Shown here piece after piece: positions 52,088 through 60,732 of a stretch of DNA of 64,000 bases. Position 1 is the stretch's first letter, and each line of letters begins with the position of its first letter. The notes beneath the pieces were generated by a model, which was not told the DNA's origin, searched no databases, and worked only from the letters and a program-made list of their open reading frames with translations. Source of the stretch: Mucilaginibacter sp. SMC90 (lineage in GTDB: Bacteria; Bacteroidota; Bacteroidia; Sphingobacteriales; Sphingobacteriaceae); the NCBI RefSeq assembly GCF_022811725.1, contig NZ_CP094527.1, positions 4,402,001 through 4,466,000 of the forward strand, in the 5' to 3' direction. A program made the position numbers and the translations under genes.

Positions 52088-52927
52088 TTAAGCCATTACA
52101 GCAACCATATTAAACAGATTTTCGCCCAGGTTAATATTTCCGCTGATTTTGGATGCATCCAATGCAGTTTGCGGATTAATGCCTTTGGTAAATACCTTCC
52201 AGGCAACATCAGGAGATAAAGTAACTATTGTATCTGGCGCGGCACCGCTATTTTTAGTTAGGGCCCAGCTGTCGGTTGTTTTTAGGAGATACCAGTTCCC
52301 CCCTGCCTCGCCGGTTATTGTTATTTGAATAAGGGCACCGGTATTGGCAATAACCGTGCGATATGCATGCGGCAGTCCCCGCATAAAAGTATCAATGCAT
52401 GGATAAAATAATCCGGCAGTAAGTATCCCCTGCTTACCAACAGCGTCGCGGATCTGTTGCTGATGATGAAACTTTTCGGTGTATTCACGGGCTATATGAA
52501 ACCAATTAACAGATTCGTCCTCTCCTGCCCAGGCTACTGAAAATGGTGCGGGAGCAAACAAATCAGCCCCGGCCATTATTCCGGAATATTGCTTACCTGT
52601 TGTTTCCAGCAGTTCAATAATCATTTGCGGACTCACACGCCTCATGGCTTTTACCCAGGCAGCATTTAATCCATTCAAATAATCCACTAAATCGTTGTAG
52701 CTATTGATGGGCATGGACGGAGCATCGCCTGCAAACTGATGTGCCATAGCAATCGCCCGCATATTACCGTCAAGCAAATGGGCGGCAATATCTTTAACCG
52801 TCCAAAGTTTTGCTAATGTCGGTCTGTCCCATTCTTCGGCCGACAGAGACTTAAGCAGCTCAATCAGCTTTTGATCTAAAAGGGGGAACAGGTGAACTGT
52901 TTTAATTGGTACTTCCTGTTCCGCCAT
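52088..52927 (-). CDS. Maleylpyruvate-isomerase-like (MDMPI/DinB-fold) protein
   Basis: A 279-residue protein with an N-terminal DinB-like four-helix bundle (LLKSLSAEEWDRPTLAKLWTVKDIAAHLLDG in parts), whose His in AAHLLDG corresponds to a metal ligand, plus a C-terminal SCP2-like half (GGNWYLLKTTDSWALTKNSG in part, VTLSPDVAWKVFTKG). Relatives act in mycothiol- or bacillithiol-linked reactions; substrate is unknown. It is 26 bp downstream of the OsmC gene, likely co-transcribed. Confidence 0.78.
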   Translation of the reverse strand: MAEQEVPIKTVHLFPLLDQKLIELLKSLSAEEWDRPTLAKLWTVKDIAAHLLDGNMRAIAMAHQFAGDAPSMPINSYNDLVDYLNGLNAAWVKAMRRVSPQMIIELLETTGKQYSGIMAGADLFAPAPFSVAWAGEDESVNWFHIAREYTEKFHHQQQIRDAVGKQGILTAGLFYPCIDTFMRGLPHAYRTVIANTGALIQITITGEAGGNWYLLKTTDSWALTKNSGAAPDTIVTLSPDVAWKVFTKGINPQTALDASKISGNINLGENLFNMVAVMA

Positions 52928-52953
52928 TTGACATATTTTATGCTAATAACTTA

Positions 52954-53382
52954 TTATTTGGCGGGGTGTAAAATCACCTTCCATTTAATTTCAGCACCGG
53001 CTTTTGAAAGTGTAGCTGCAACTGAGCAATATTTATTAATAGATAATTCGGCAGCGCGTACTGCTTTATCTTCATCAACATCACCATAAATATGAAACTC
53101 AATATCTACATCTTCCCATAGTGAAGGTTCTTTTCCGGCCTCACGTTCGCCATTAACTACCATTTTATAGTCGGTTACTTCCTGACGTTGCTTTTTTAGG
53201 ATACTGATAACGTCAATTGCCGAGCAACCGGCAAGTCCCATTAAAAGCATTTGCATTGGGCGGATCCCAAAGTCCTGGCCGCCACTTTCCGGACTGCTGT
53301 CCATTTTTACGGTGTGCCCATTGGCGTCAACAGCTTCAAAGCCAAAATCGCCATGCACACGTTTTAATTCAATCTGAGCCAT
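52954..53382 (-). CDS. OsmC-family peroxide-reductase-like protein
   Basis: A 142-residue OsmC/Ohr-fold protein. The segment LLMGLAGCSAIDVISILKKQ carries the conserved peroxidatic-type Cys, and ISVDSSP-like early and C-terminal SKAGAEIKWKV regions fit the YhfA subgroup. A second conserved Cys occurs at INKYCSVAATLSKAG. Expected cytosolic role: thiol-dependent reduction of organic peroxides. A second OsmC protein lies at 56246. Confidence 0.87.
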   Translation of the reverse strand: MAQIELKRVHGDFGFEAVDANGHTVKMDSSPESGGQDFGIRPMQMLLMGLAGCSAIDVISILKKQRQEVTDYKMVVNGEREAGKEPSLWEDVDIEFHIYGDVDEDKAVRAAELSINKYCSVAATLSKAGAEIKWKVILHPAK

Positions 53383-53472
53383 ATTATCGGGTATTATTGT
53401 GCTAAGTTATGCAATTAAGCGCTTATGCTAAAACGCACTACCGTTGTTTAACCGCTTTTAATTAAAAATGAC

Positions 53473-53889
53473 CTATACCATATATTTTCTGTCTTTAACA
53501 GGTATCACCAGCTTCAAACCCGACCAAATCTCATCAACCGCACAAACTTTGATATCAACCAGGCCAATTTGCAGTGCAAAATTCCGGATCAGGTCTTCAG
53601 TAATATCAGTAACTACTTTAGATGATTTTTTAGGCCACGAAACCCAGATCACACCATTCTGCTTTATTTGTTTCATTAGTTCAGGAAGTTTAAACCTATA
53701 TTCATCAGCACTTTTGCTAAAGAAATGGATCACATCATTTTCAAGTGAAACATTGTCGGTAAAATAAACATCGGGTGGCAGATCGGTAAACAGGTCAAGA
53801 TAATGATCCGGCGCATTGATCAGCATAACTTTAGCCCCTGCCTTTATGCCGAGCTTTTTTGCTAATGATGTATCTGAATAACCTGTCAT
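53473..53889 (-). CDS. DUF3052-family protein
   Basis: A 138-residue protein with SLAKKLGIKAGAKVMLINAP at the N-terminus and IWVSWPKKSSKVVTDITED in the middle, the DUF3052 signatures. Function is unknown. Its ATG shares the last base of the upstream DinB gene's stop (TAATG at 53889), so the two are translationally coupled. Confidence 0.82.
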   Translation of the reverse strand: MTGYSDTSLAKKLGIKAGAKVMLINAPDHYLDLFTDLPPDVYFTDNVSLENDVIHFFSKSADEYRFKLPELMKQIKQNGVIWVSWPKKSSKVVTDITEDLIRNFALQIGLVDIKVCAVDEIWSGLKLVIPVKDRKYMV

Positions 53890-54323
53890 TATAATATACC
53901 TTTCAGGTGATGTGACATATGGTCAACATAATCGGCTGCAAGCCATTCAACCGTTTGCAGGTTGGGTTCCTGTTTACTATTATCGCAACGCGCACCTAAT
54001 CTATCTGGAGGATAGCTTGTTAAAACCCTTACAATTTGCAGGTTCAATAGCGCCCAAAGCTCAATCAGTTCATTGATATCAGCATCCTGATAATGCGCAG
54101 CTGCAACCCATTCAACCTGTTCATAAGTAAGCCTGAAGTTTTCTTCATAAGTACAGCGTACAAAACGCTGTAAGTTAATCTGTGCGCTGTCAATTAAATG
54201 TCCGATCACCTCTTTCTTTGACCATTTGGAGGGATGGGCTTTATAAGCCCAGTCAATATCAAGTCCTTTCAGTTCCCTTACATTATCTATAATTCCGGTG
54301 AGTTTGTTGGTTACCTCGTTCAT
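53889..54323 (-). CDS. DinB-family protein
   Basis: A 144-residue four-helix-bundle protein of the DinB/YfiT type. The His motif is visible in WSKKEVIGHLIDSAQINLQRF and in VDHMSHHLKGI (metal-binding His residues of the fold). Possible thiol-dependent transferase; substrate unknown. First gene of a two-gene unit with DUF3052. Confidence 0.85.
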   Translation of the reverse strand: MNEVTNKLTGIIDNVRELKGLDIDWAYKAHPSKWSKKEVIGHLIDSAQINLQRFVRCTYEENFRLTYEQVEWVAAAHYQDADINELIELWALLNLQIVRVLTSYPPDRLGARCDNSKQEPNLQTVEWLAADYVDHMSHHLKGIL

Positions 54324-54398
54324 TTATTAGTAGTATAAAAATATCAGCATTTCATATTAAACAGCAAAAGCACTAACTTCAAAGCCTTAAACATTACT

Positions 54399-55646
54399 AT
54401 GGCGCTTAACTATATCTGGATAGCTTTTTTTGTAATTGCATTTGTAGTTTCACTCATAAAATTAGTTTTTTTAGGCGATACAGAAGCTTTCAAATTATTG
54501 GTTGAGGGATTATTTAATTCGTCAAAGTCATCGGTAATGGATATCGCTTTACCATTAGCTGGGAACATGGCTTTTTGGCTCGGTATTTTAAATATTGGTG
54601 AAAAAGCCGGAGCCATTAACTTTTTATCGCGGATAGTAGGGCCATTCTTCAGTCGCTTGTTTCCAGGTGTTCCTAAAGACCACCCAGCTACCGGGCAGAT
54701 GATGATGAATTTTTCGGCCAATTTAATGGGGCTTGATAACGCAGCGACACCACTTGGCTTAAAAGCCATGGATAGTTTGCAGGAGCTTAATCCTGATAAA
54801 GAAACCGCATCAAATGCCCAGATCATGTTCCTGGTGCTGCATACATCCGGCTTACAATTATTACCGGTTACCATTATAGCGCAAAGGGCCATTCTCAACT
54901 CAAAAGATCCTGCCGAGGTATTTTTACCCTGCATTATCGCCACATATGTAGCTACTGTAGTGGGGCTTATAGCAGTTGCCATCAAGCAAAAGATCAACCT
55001 TTTTGACAGGGTTATTATTGGCTGGCTTGGCGGTGTTACAGCTTTCATTACATTGGTGGTATGGTACTTCACAACCCAATTAACCAAAGAACAGATCAGC
55101 ACGGTATCATCCGTTATCAGCAATGTGATGCTGTTTACCATTCCGGTAATATTTATAGTTGGCGGACTTATAAAAAAGGTAAATGTATTTGAAGTTTTTG
55201 TAGAAGGTGCAAAAGGAGGCTTTGAAACCTCTGTAAAAATAATCCCTTACCTGGTGGCAATGCTGGTTGGGATCAGCGTGTTCAGGAGTTGCGGCGCGCT
55301 TGACTATATGAACGAAGGATTGCGCTGGATCTGCGCTCAATTTAGTTTAGATACCCGTTTTGTTGATGCAATGCCGGTAGCCTACCTTAAGCCCCTTAGT
55401 GGCTCAGGCTCTAAAGCTATGATGATAAGCGTGATGCAAACTTTTGGTGTTGATAAATTTGCCGGGCGGCTTGCAGGGATCTTTAACGGTTCGGCAGACA
55501 CCACTTTTTATATTGTGGCTTTATATTTCGGCTCGGTTGGCATTAAAAAATCCCGCTATGCAATTCCGGCAGGGCTCATTGCCGATTTGGCCGGTGTTGT
55601 TGCCGCTATATTCATCGCATATTTGTTTTTTGGCCATCAACCGTAA
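54399..55646 (+). CDS. Fused SpmA-SpmB nucleoside-recognition membrane protein
   Basis: A 415-residue integral membrane protein. The N-terminal half is SpmA-like (GNMAFWLGILNIGEKAG, MMMNFSANLMGLDNAATPLG) and the C-terminal half SpmB-like (KGGFETSVKIIPYLVAMLVG, LKPLSGSGSKAMMISVM, ADTTFYIVALYFGSVGIKKS). In Bacillus these are separate sporulation-linked proteins; fused forms are known in non-sporulating Bacteroidota. Both halves are Gate (nucleoside recognition) domains; transport substrate unknown. Confidence 0.88.
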   Translation: MALNYIWIAFFVIAFVVSLIKLVFLGDTEAFKLLVEGLFNSSKSSVMDIALPLAGNMAFWLGILNIGEKAGAINFLSRIVGPFFSRLFPGVPKDHPATGQMMMNFSANLMGLDNAATPLGLKAMDSLQELNPDKETASNAQIMFLVLHTSGLQLLPVTIIAQRAILNSKDPAEVFLPCIIATYVATVVGLIAVAIKQKINLFDRVIIGWLGGVTAFITLVVWYFTTQLTKEQISTVSSVISNVMLFTIPVIFIVGGLIKKVNVFEVFVEGAKGGFETSVKIIPYLVAMLVGISVFRSCGALDYMNEGLRWICAQFSLDTRFVDAMPVAYLKPLSGSGSKAMMISVMQTFGVDKFAGRLAGIFNGSADTTFYIVALYFGSVGIKKSRYAIPAGLIADLAGVVAAIFIAYLFFGHQP

Positions 55647-55716
55647 AAACCTCAAAAAGGGAGCGGCTTTCATTCATCAATTTAATTAGTATTTTTATTG
55701 CACCCTTTTTAAACCA

Positions 55717-56136
55717 ATGACACAAACTTATCTTAAGGAAAAGCAGCACAAAAAAAAGCGCGCCATGACAGGCGTGTACATAATTATTGCTATTGGTGTG
55801 ATATTTGTTTTTATCATGACAAAATTTGCTACATCCGGTGGCGTTTCTGAGATATTGTCTTTCAGTAAAATGCCCAATGCCGATGATGCCTATAAAATTG
55901 CAACAGAATTTGTAACGCCAACTATCCGCACCGGCAATATCTCCTTCCCAGATGATAAATACCAATTTGGTAAAAAGGCAGATTCTGTTTTTATCATTAA
56001 ATCGTACGCACTTTCAACAGGCAGCAAAGGAGAAACAAACCGTACCAATTTTGAGGTGATCCTGAAATACAATGGCGGCCCTAAATACCTGAAAAAAAAC
56101 TGGGCACTGGTAGATATTAACGAAACTTCTGAATAA
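55717..56136 (+). CDS. Hypothetical membrane-anchored protein
   Basis: A 139-residue protein with a basic N-terminus (KEKQHKKKRA) followed by one membrane helix (GVYIIIAIGVIFVFIMTKF, residues about 19-37). The outer domain has DAYKIATEFVTPTI and FEVILKYNGGPKYLKKNWAL, which recall small secreted proteins with cystatin-like folds. I do not recognise the family. It follows the SpmAB gene by 70 bp. Confidence 0.6.
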   Translation: MTQTYLKEKQHKKKRAMTGVYIIIAIGVIFVFIMTKFATSGGVSEILSFSKMPNADDAYKIATEFVTPTIRTGNISFPDDKYQFGKKADSVFIIKSYALSTGSKGETNRTNFEVILKYNGGPKYLKKNWALVDINETSE

Positions 56137-56245
56137 CTAAGTCAGGAAGTATTGAGCCGGAAGCCAAAAGTCGGGTTTCTCGCCTTTCTGAGCTTAGCAC
56201 TTATGACTTTAGACTAAAGACTGATAACACTACACTATAGGCCTT

Positions 56246-56659
56246 ATGGAACAAACAAACATTGAGTTGATAGAAAGCGCTACTGCACTTATAGGGCGCA
56301 CCCAATATCAAACGGTAGTTAACAGCGGCGGGCACGGTATCATAACAGACGAACCACTAAAAGCCGATGGCAGCAACACCGGTATGAACCCTTTCAGTTT
56401 GTTACTGGCAAGCCTTGCAAGCTGCACAGTTATCACCCTGCGCATGTACATCGATCGTAAAATGTGGCCCATTGAAGATGTTAAAGCCGACGTGGAGATG
56501 TTTAAGACCTTAAACGGCACGCGCATTGAAACCAGGCTTAGTTTTAAAGGAGAAGTAAATGATGAACAACGGGACAGGTTATTGAAAATAGCGAATGCTT
56601 GCCCGGTCCACAAAATATTAATAGGGAACATTGATATTAACACCAATATCAGTGCGTAA
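56246..56659 (+). CDS. OsmC-family protein
   Basis: A 137-residue OsmC-fold protein with LLLASLASCTVITLRMYIDR (first Cys) and ANACPVHKILIG (second Cys), the two-Cys pattern of hydroperoxide reductases of the YhfA type. Differs clearly from the OsmC protein at 52954, so not a recent duplicate. An imperfect hairpin follows. Confidence 0.87.
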   Translation: MEQTNIELIESATALIGRTQYQTVVNSGGHGIITDEPLKADGSNTGMNPFSLLLASLASCTVITLRMYIDRKMWPIEDVKADVEMFKTLNGTRIETRLSFKGEVNDEQRDRLLKIANACPVHKILIGNIDINTNISA

Positions 56660-56662
56660 AAA

Positions 56663-56691
56663 AGCCCGCGCGGCAAAAAGCTGCGCAGGCT
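56663..56691. terminator. Imperfect hairpin, possible terminator
   Basis: AGCCCGCGCGGC (56663-56674) pairs with GCTGCGCAGGCT (56680-56691) with two G-T pairs. On the minus strand it is followed by six T, so it could end the TetR transcript; on the plus strand no T-tract follows. Confidence 0.4.
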
Positions 56692-56880
56692 AAATCACTC
56701 TAAAACAATCACCTCTTAAAAAAGAAGTATTTATAAATAACTTAAACAGGGAAGATAATTACCTGGTTATTAAATTACTTACAAATACAAATGTACCCAT
56801 AAATAACAGCCACAGTACTCAATAGTCCATTCATTTGACGGCTAACTGACAGTAACGCCTATTTATACCTTCAGATGACT

Positions 56881-57498
56881 TTAGGCCATTAATCCTTTGA
56901 TAAAAATATCAAGCAGGAGTAGTTTTTTGGTGTGGATTTCTTCCAGGTGTTCCTTGCGCGGAAAATTGGTTTTCTTTTGTGATATAGCCCCCACCCTAAT
57001 GCCGTGTAATGCATCCATTAACACATCAACTACTTCTTCGGGGTTTTGTACGGGCTTTATAGCACCTTTCTCGGCCTCTGTTTTAATAGCATTGCTAAGC
57101 AGGCTTAACTCGGCACTATGCACTTCACCAACTATTTGCCAAATAGTTTCAGGAAGGTTTTGCTCGTTAAGCCTGAAAAAATCAAAAAAATTATAGTTAT
57201 TAACGATGAACTCGTGGTGGGTATTCACCTGAAATGTAAAAGCCTCTTTCAAGTTGGTAAAAGTGTTTAACCGGCTTTCAAGCGTTTTTAGATAATCGGT
57301 AGCAAGCTTACGCATCACAGCTATGTATAGCTGACTTTTATCAGGGAAGTAATAATATAGTAAGGCCTTTGACATAGAGAGGTCGCCGGCTATTTCGTTC
57401 ATGGTAGTTTTAGAATAACCGTAATGTAAAAAGCGCTGGTGCGAGGCCTCTAAAATTTTCTCTCTTTTAATATCCTGCGGGTCATTCGCTGCTGCCAT
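56881..57498 (-). CDS. TetR/AcrR-family transcriptional repressor
   Basis: A 205-residue regulator. N-terminal HTH: ILEASHQRFLHYGYSKTTMN and EIAGDLSMSKALLYYYFPDKS, the TetR DNA-binding signature. The C-terminal ligand domain (TetR_C_11-like) is variable. Divergent from the MscS gene across 176 bp, so it may control it and itself; RND transporters, common TetR targets, lie 3 kb away beyond the IS. Confidence 0.88.
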   Translation of the reverse strand: MAAANDPQDIKREKILEASHQRFLHYGYSKTTMNEIAGDLSMSKALLYYYFPDKSQLYIAVMRKLATDYLKTLESRLNTFTNLKEAFTFQVNTHHEFIVNNYNFFDFFRLNEQNLPETIWQIVGEVHSAELSLLSNAIKTEAEKGAIKPVQNPEEVVDVLMDALHGIRVGAISQKKTNFPRKEHLEEIHTKKLLLLDIFIKGLMA

Positions 57499-57674
57499 GT
57501 GAAAAATTTTACTTAAAACAGGTAAATAAATAAGTCAATACAATCGATTTCCTGACTTTTTTAACAAAACTATCAAAAATTCATTAAATAAGTGTAGCAA
57601 CACCGTTCTACAGGGCATTTGCTAAAACAATTTTACATTCCAACTATTTTATAGGTGACACCATTTTTTTGATT

Positions 57675-58802
57675 ATGGATATTGGAAACAGATTACCGCC
57701 CGATTTACTTGAGTTTTCGCAACAGATCCCATCCTTTGCGTGGAACCTGATCGTTATCGCCTCGGCAATACTCATAGGCCTCCTTACAAAATTTATTATT
57801 ACCAAACTGTTCAGGATCTACGCCCAACGTAAAGACACAGCCTATTCTATACTAAGATCAATAATCGTAAACATGGGGCCTGCGGTGGCTTATTTTATAC
57901 CGCTGTTCCTGTTCAACCTGTTATCGCCCTTAATGCGAATGAATAAGATCTATTATCAACCGCTTGATAAAACCATTGAGATTTTACTCACCATATCATT
58001 TGCAGGCCTTCTTGTGCGCTCGGTGCGCATTCTTGAGGATTATATTTATCATACCTATGATCTTAATAAGGTAGACAACCTGAAGGAGCGAAAGGTGCGA
58101 ACGCAGATTCAGTTTATCCGTAAGATCATTGTGGTAACCATCATATTTTTAACTATTGCCATCATCCTGCTCAGTTTTGAGAGTATGCGTAAAATAGGCA
58201 CAGGCTTACTTACAGGCGTTGGTATAGGCGGTATCATTGTAGGTTTCGCAGCTCAAAGTTCATTAGGTAATTTGTTAGCGGGTTTTCAAATAGCGTTTAC
58301 GCAACCCATCCGTATCGACGATGTTTTGGTTGTAGAGGGCGAATGGGGCCGCGTGGAAGAAATTACTTTAACCTATGTGGTGCTAAAGATCTGGGACGAA
58401 CGGCGCCTGATACTACCCATTAATTACTTTATTCAAAAACCCTTTCAAAACTGGACGCGTACTTCGGCAGATATATTAGGCACTGTATTTTTGTATATGG
58501 ACCATACGGTGCCTGTTGATGCCATACGTGAAGAATTTGAGCGGTTGATAGTAAAATCCAATCTATGGGACAAACGGGTTAAAGTAGTACAGGTAACCGA
58601 CGTACGGGAACATACAATTGAGATCAGGGTGCTGATGAGTGCCAGCACATCGTCAAACGCTTTCGACCTGCGTTGCTATATCCGCGAAAACCTGATCACC
58701 TTCATTCAAAAGAATTTCCCGGGCAGCCTTCCCCGTTCACGTAACGAGCTGAGCAATTTGGGCGAACTTGAAAAATACCTTCAACCGGCTGCCGGGGCTT
58801 AA
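57675..58802 (+). CDS. Mechanosensitive channel of MscS family
   Basis: Start placed at ATG 57675; the frame has a TTG 6 bp upstream. 375 residues. Three or four membrane helices (AWNLIVIASAILIGLLTKFI, VVTIIFLTIAIILLSF), the pore helix with Gly/Ala pattern GVGIGGIIVGFAAQSSLGNL, then an Sm-like cytosolic beta-domain (DDVLVVEGEWGRVEEITLTYV in parts; the LILPINYFIQKPFQNW strand). Releases solutes on hypo-osmotic shock. The stop overlaps the end of the convergent DUF4126 gene by 4 bp. Confidence 0.92.
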   Translation: MDIGNRLPPDLLEFSQQIPSFAWNLIVIASAILIGLLTKFIITKLFRIYAQRKDTAYSILRSIIVNMGPAVAYFIPLFLFNLLSPLMRMNKIYYQPLDKTIEILLTISFAGLLVRSVRILEDYIYHTYDLNKVDNLKERKVRTQIQFIRKIIVVTIIFLTIAIILLSFESMRKIGTGLLTGVGIGGIIVGFAAQSSLGNLLAGFQIAFTQPIRIDDVLVVEGEWGRVEEITLTYVVLKIWDERRLILPINYFIQKPFQNWTRTSADILGTVFLYMDHTVPVDAIREEFERLIVKSNLWDKRVKVVQVTDVREHTIEIRVLMSASTSSNAFDLRCYIRENLITFIQKNFPGSLPRSRNELSNLGELEKYLQPAAGA

Positions 58803-59284
58803 ACCAGCTTAGTTAATCCAAAACCTGCGCCAATTACCAACGCATCCTCAGCAGCACCTATTAGTGGGTCGGCTATGTGGTTTGCTTTAACTATGTTTTT
58901 GCGCAAATAATAGCTTCCGTATGTTGCAGCGATAGCCGTTGCCCCTCCTATCAGTGCCCCGGTTAAGGATTTACCTCCAACCGCCTTGTAAATACTGGCT
59001 CCGGCCAAAGCGCCCGACAAGCATCTGCCGGCCACACCTCCGGGTTCTATCCGGTTTGGGGTTGAGGGCAATTTATCTGCAATAAGCTCGGTAACAGATA
59101 AAACGTTCAAAACAGCAGCCACCGTTGTTGACTGCATGAATCGTAACGGTGATTTCTGCAATTTTTTTGAAGGATTATTACTTAACATGTGAGTTGCTAT
59201 AACTGGGGCTGATAAAGTACGCATCCCGGCTAATGTACCGAGACCTATCACCTGCCAAACTGGATTTAATGGTTTAAGTTCCAT
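58799..59284 (-). CDS. DUF4126-family membrane protein
   Basis: A 161-residue hydrophobic protein with the family start QVIGLGTLAGMRTLSAPV and Gly-rich membrane segments (AGRCLSGALAGASIYKAVGG, LIGGATAIAATYGSYY). Function unknown. It overlaps the tail of MscS by 4 bp (58799-58802) and is preceded by a terminator at 59355, so it is transcribed from its own promoter in the 70-bp gap. Confidence 0.8.
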   Translation of the reverse strand: MELKPLNPVWQVIGLGTLAGMRTLSAPVIATHMLSNNPSKKLQKSPLRFMQSTTVAAVLNVLSVTELIADKLPSTPNRIEPGGVAGRCLSGALAGASIYKAVGGKSLTGALIGGATAIAATYGSYYLRKNIVKANHIADPLIGAAEDALVIGAGFGLTKLV

Positions 59285-59354
59285 GCTGTTTTAAAACTAT
59301 TGATTTAACAACCCAAAATGCCCGGTTATGTTTCCTATAAAATCCGCAAATACA

Positions 59355-59388
59355 AAAAAGGCCGTACTTTACATAGCACGGCCTTTTT
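59355..59388. terminator. Terminator, now separated from the RND gene by the IS
   Basis: AAAAAGGCCGT (59355-59365) pairs perfectly with ACGGCCTTTTT (59378-59388), 12-nt loop. On the minus strand it would end the RND operon, but the IS has been inserted between that gene and this hairpin. It also shields DUF4126. Confidence 0.8.
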
Positions 59389-59393
59389 CATAA

Positions 59394-59399
59394 ACATTG
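59394..59399 (+). repeat. Target-site duplication, left copy
   Basis: ACATTG here and at 60719-60724 directly flank the IS. Six bases is one or two more than the IS3-family norm (3-5), so one base may match by chance. Confidence 0.55.
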
Positions 59400-59402
59400 T
59401 CG

Positions 59403-59422
59403 CGTCCTGAAATAAGTTGACA
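59403..59422 (+). repeat. IS left inverted repeat
   Basis: Matches the reverse complement of 60695-60714 at 18 of 20 positions; reads CGTCCTGAAATAAGTTGACA. Confidence 0.85.
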
Positions 59423-59437
59423 CTCAAGTTGACTTAT

Positions 59438-59830
59438 ATGGAAAAACGAACAAAGAATGTAAGTAGGCGCAGTCAGCGCGATTACAGCCTTGCCTTTAAG
59501 TTGCAGGTCGTGCAGCAGGTTGAAAAAGGCGAACTGACCTATAAAAAGGCTCAAAAACATTACGGGATCCAGGGAAGGAGTACGGTATTGGTTTGGTTAA
59601 GGAAACATGGTACCTTAGATTGGACATTACCCAAACAGTACACCTTGGAAAACGATCGGGAACTTAGTCCGGAACAGCGGATCAAACAATTAGAAGCAGC
59701 ATTAAAAGATGAACAGGACAAGAACCTGATCTACAAGACCATGTTCGATATCCTGCAGCAAGAGCACGGTGTTGCATTGCCAAAAAAGTCTTTGCCCAAG
59801 CAATCCAAAGGCTCAAAGCCAAAGGAATAG
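59438..59830 (+). CDS. IS3-family transposase OrfA
   Basis: A 130-residue DNA-binding protein, start at ATG 59438. The HTH_28/IS3 type helix-turn-helix is visible at FKLQVVQQVEKGELTYKKAQ and HYGIQGRSTVLVWLRKHG, with a C-terminal leucine-zipper-like helix (QRIKQLEAALKDEQDKNLIY) for dimerisation. Its codons CCA-AAA-AAG at 59780-59788 contain the slippery heptamer A-AAA-AAG in the correct register, allowing ribosomes to enter the orfB frame. OrfA ends at TAG 59830 if no shift occurs. Confidence 0.9.
   Translation: MEKRTKNVSRRSQRDYSLAFKLQVVQQVEKGELTYKKAQKHYGIQGRSTVLVWLRKHGTLDWTLPKQYTLENDRELSPEQRIKQLEAALKDEQDKNLIYKTMFDILQQEHGVALPKKSLPKQSKGSKPKE
59782..59788 (+). promoter_or_regulatory. Programmed -1 ribosomal frameshift site (A AAA AAG)
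   Basis: AAAAAAG at 59782-59788 is read A-AAA-AAG in the orfA frame, the canonical -1 heptamer of IS3 elements. The -1 frame is open from 59788 through the orfB start at 59830 to its stop at 60690, giving an OrfAB fusion of 417 residues. Confidence 0.85.
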
Positions 59831-60690
59831 TGAGCCTGTCAAAGGCTTGCAGGTTGTTTGGGATCAGCCGTCAGGGCTATTATCAAAAGCAGCAGCGCAT
59901 AGAAAAGCGTTTAAAAGAACTTAGCCAGGTAAAAGCGGATGTGATTAAAGAACGAATCCATTTGCCCAGGTTGGGTACGCGTAAGCTTTATCATCGTTTA
60001 GGTAAACAGATCAGAAGCAAGGGAATAAAGATAGGCAGAGATGCTTTATTCGATTTTCTGCGTTCGGAACATATGCTGATCAAACCAAAGCACTCTTATC
60101 ATAAAACGACGAACTCCAAGCACTGGTTACATAAGTATCCTAACTTACTTAAACACAGGAAAGCGGCAACGAGGCCTAACGAAGTATGGGTAAGCGATAT
60201 TACTTATATCGACACTAAAGCAGAGACCGCATATCTTAGCTTGATCACTGATGCTTATTCAAGAAAGATCGTAGGATATCATCTGCATCATAGCTTGCAC
60301 ACAGATGGTGTGGCTGCTGCCATGCAAATGGCTGTCAGACATGAGCAGATCAAAGCGCCATTGATACATCATTCGGATAGAGGTTTGCAATATTGCTCAG
60401 CACAATATCAGCAGTTGTTGGCCAAACATCAGATTACCCCATCTATGACGGATGGATATGATTGCTATCAGAATGCTTTGGCAGAACGCATCAACGGCAT
60501 TATTAAAAACGAGTTCCTGGTGGTTAAACCAGCAGATATACAGCAGGCAAGGGTAATGATTGCAGAAGCTATTAAACTTTATAACTGTCGAAGGCCTCAT
60601 TTGGCTTTAAATTATCAAACACCACAATTTGTACATCAACAAAAAATCCTTGCTGGTATCGACCAACAAGGACTATCTTTAAATCATTAA
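59830..60690 (+). CDS. IS3-family transposase OrfB (DDE integrase domain)
   Basis: A 286-residue catalytic component; GTG start at 59830 overlaps the orfA stop by one base, but functional protein is expected mainly as an OrfAB fusion through the frameshift at 59782. HTH_21-like N-terminus (YHRLGKQIRSKGIKIGRDAL) and the rve core. DDE residues: Asp in WVSDITYID, Asp in HHSDRGLQYCS and Glu in ALAERINGIIKNEF, with the normal 35-residue spacing between the last two. Intact, so likely active. Confidence 0.92.
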   Translation: MSLSKACRLFGISRQGYYQKQQRIEKRLKELSQVKADVIKERIHLPRLGTRKLYHRLGKQIRSKGIKIGRDALFDFLRSEHMLIKPKHSYHKTTNSKHWLHKYPNLLKHRKAATRPNEVWVSDITYIDTKAETAYLSLITDAYSRKIVGYHLHHSLHTDGVAAAMQMAVRHEQIKAPLIHHSDRGLQYCSAQYQQLLAKHQITPSMTDGYDCYQNALAERINGIIKNEFLVVKPADIQQARVMIAEAIKLYNCRRPHLALNYQTPQFVHQQKILAGIDQQGLSLNH

Positions 60691-60694
60691 TTTC

Positions 60695-60714
60695 TGTCAA
60701 CCTATTTTAGGACG
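60695..60714 (-). repeat. IS right inverted repeat
   Basis: On the minus strand it reads CGTCCTAAAATAGGTTGACA, 18 of 20 identical to the left repeat. Confidence 0.85.
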
Positions 60715-60718
60715 ACTC

Positions 60719-60724
60719 ACATTG
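60719..60724 (+). repeat. Target-site duplication, right copy
   Basis: ACATTG, identical to 59394-59399. It lies 8 bp beyond the RND stop, so the insertion spared the pump's coding sequence. Confidence 0.55.
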
Positions 60725-60732
60725 GCTTTATT

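Larger units (their letters stand above)
59400..60718 (+). mobile_element. IS3-family insertion sequence (1319 bp)
   Basis: Bounded by 20-bp inverted repeats with two mismatches: 59403-59422 and 60695-60714 (CGTCCTRAAATARGTTGACA as consensus). It carries orfA and orfB in overlapping frames with a programmed frameshift signal, all catalytic residues and direct repeats ACATTG outside. Ends outside the repeats (3-4 bp each) differ, so the exact termini are uncertain by a few bases. Complete and probably recent and functional. Confidence 0.88.

Noticed and set aside
56228..56238. CACTAC upstream of the second OsmC gene as a sixth operator copy
   Set aside because: Only one half-site; the second half at 11 bp is missing, so it fails the tandem criterion.
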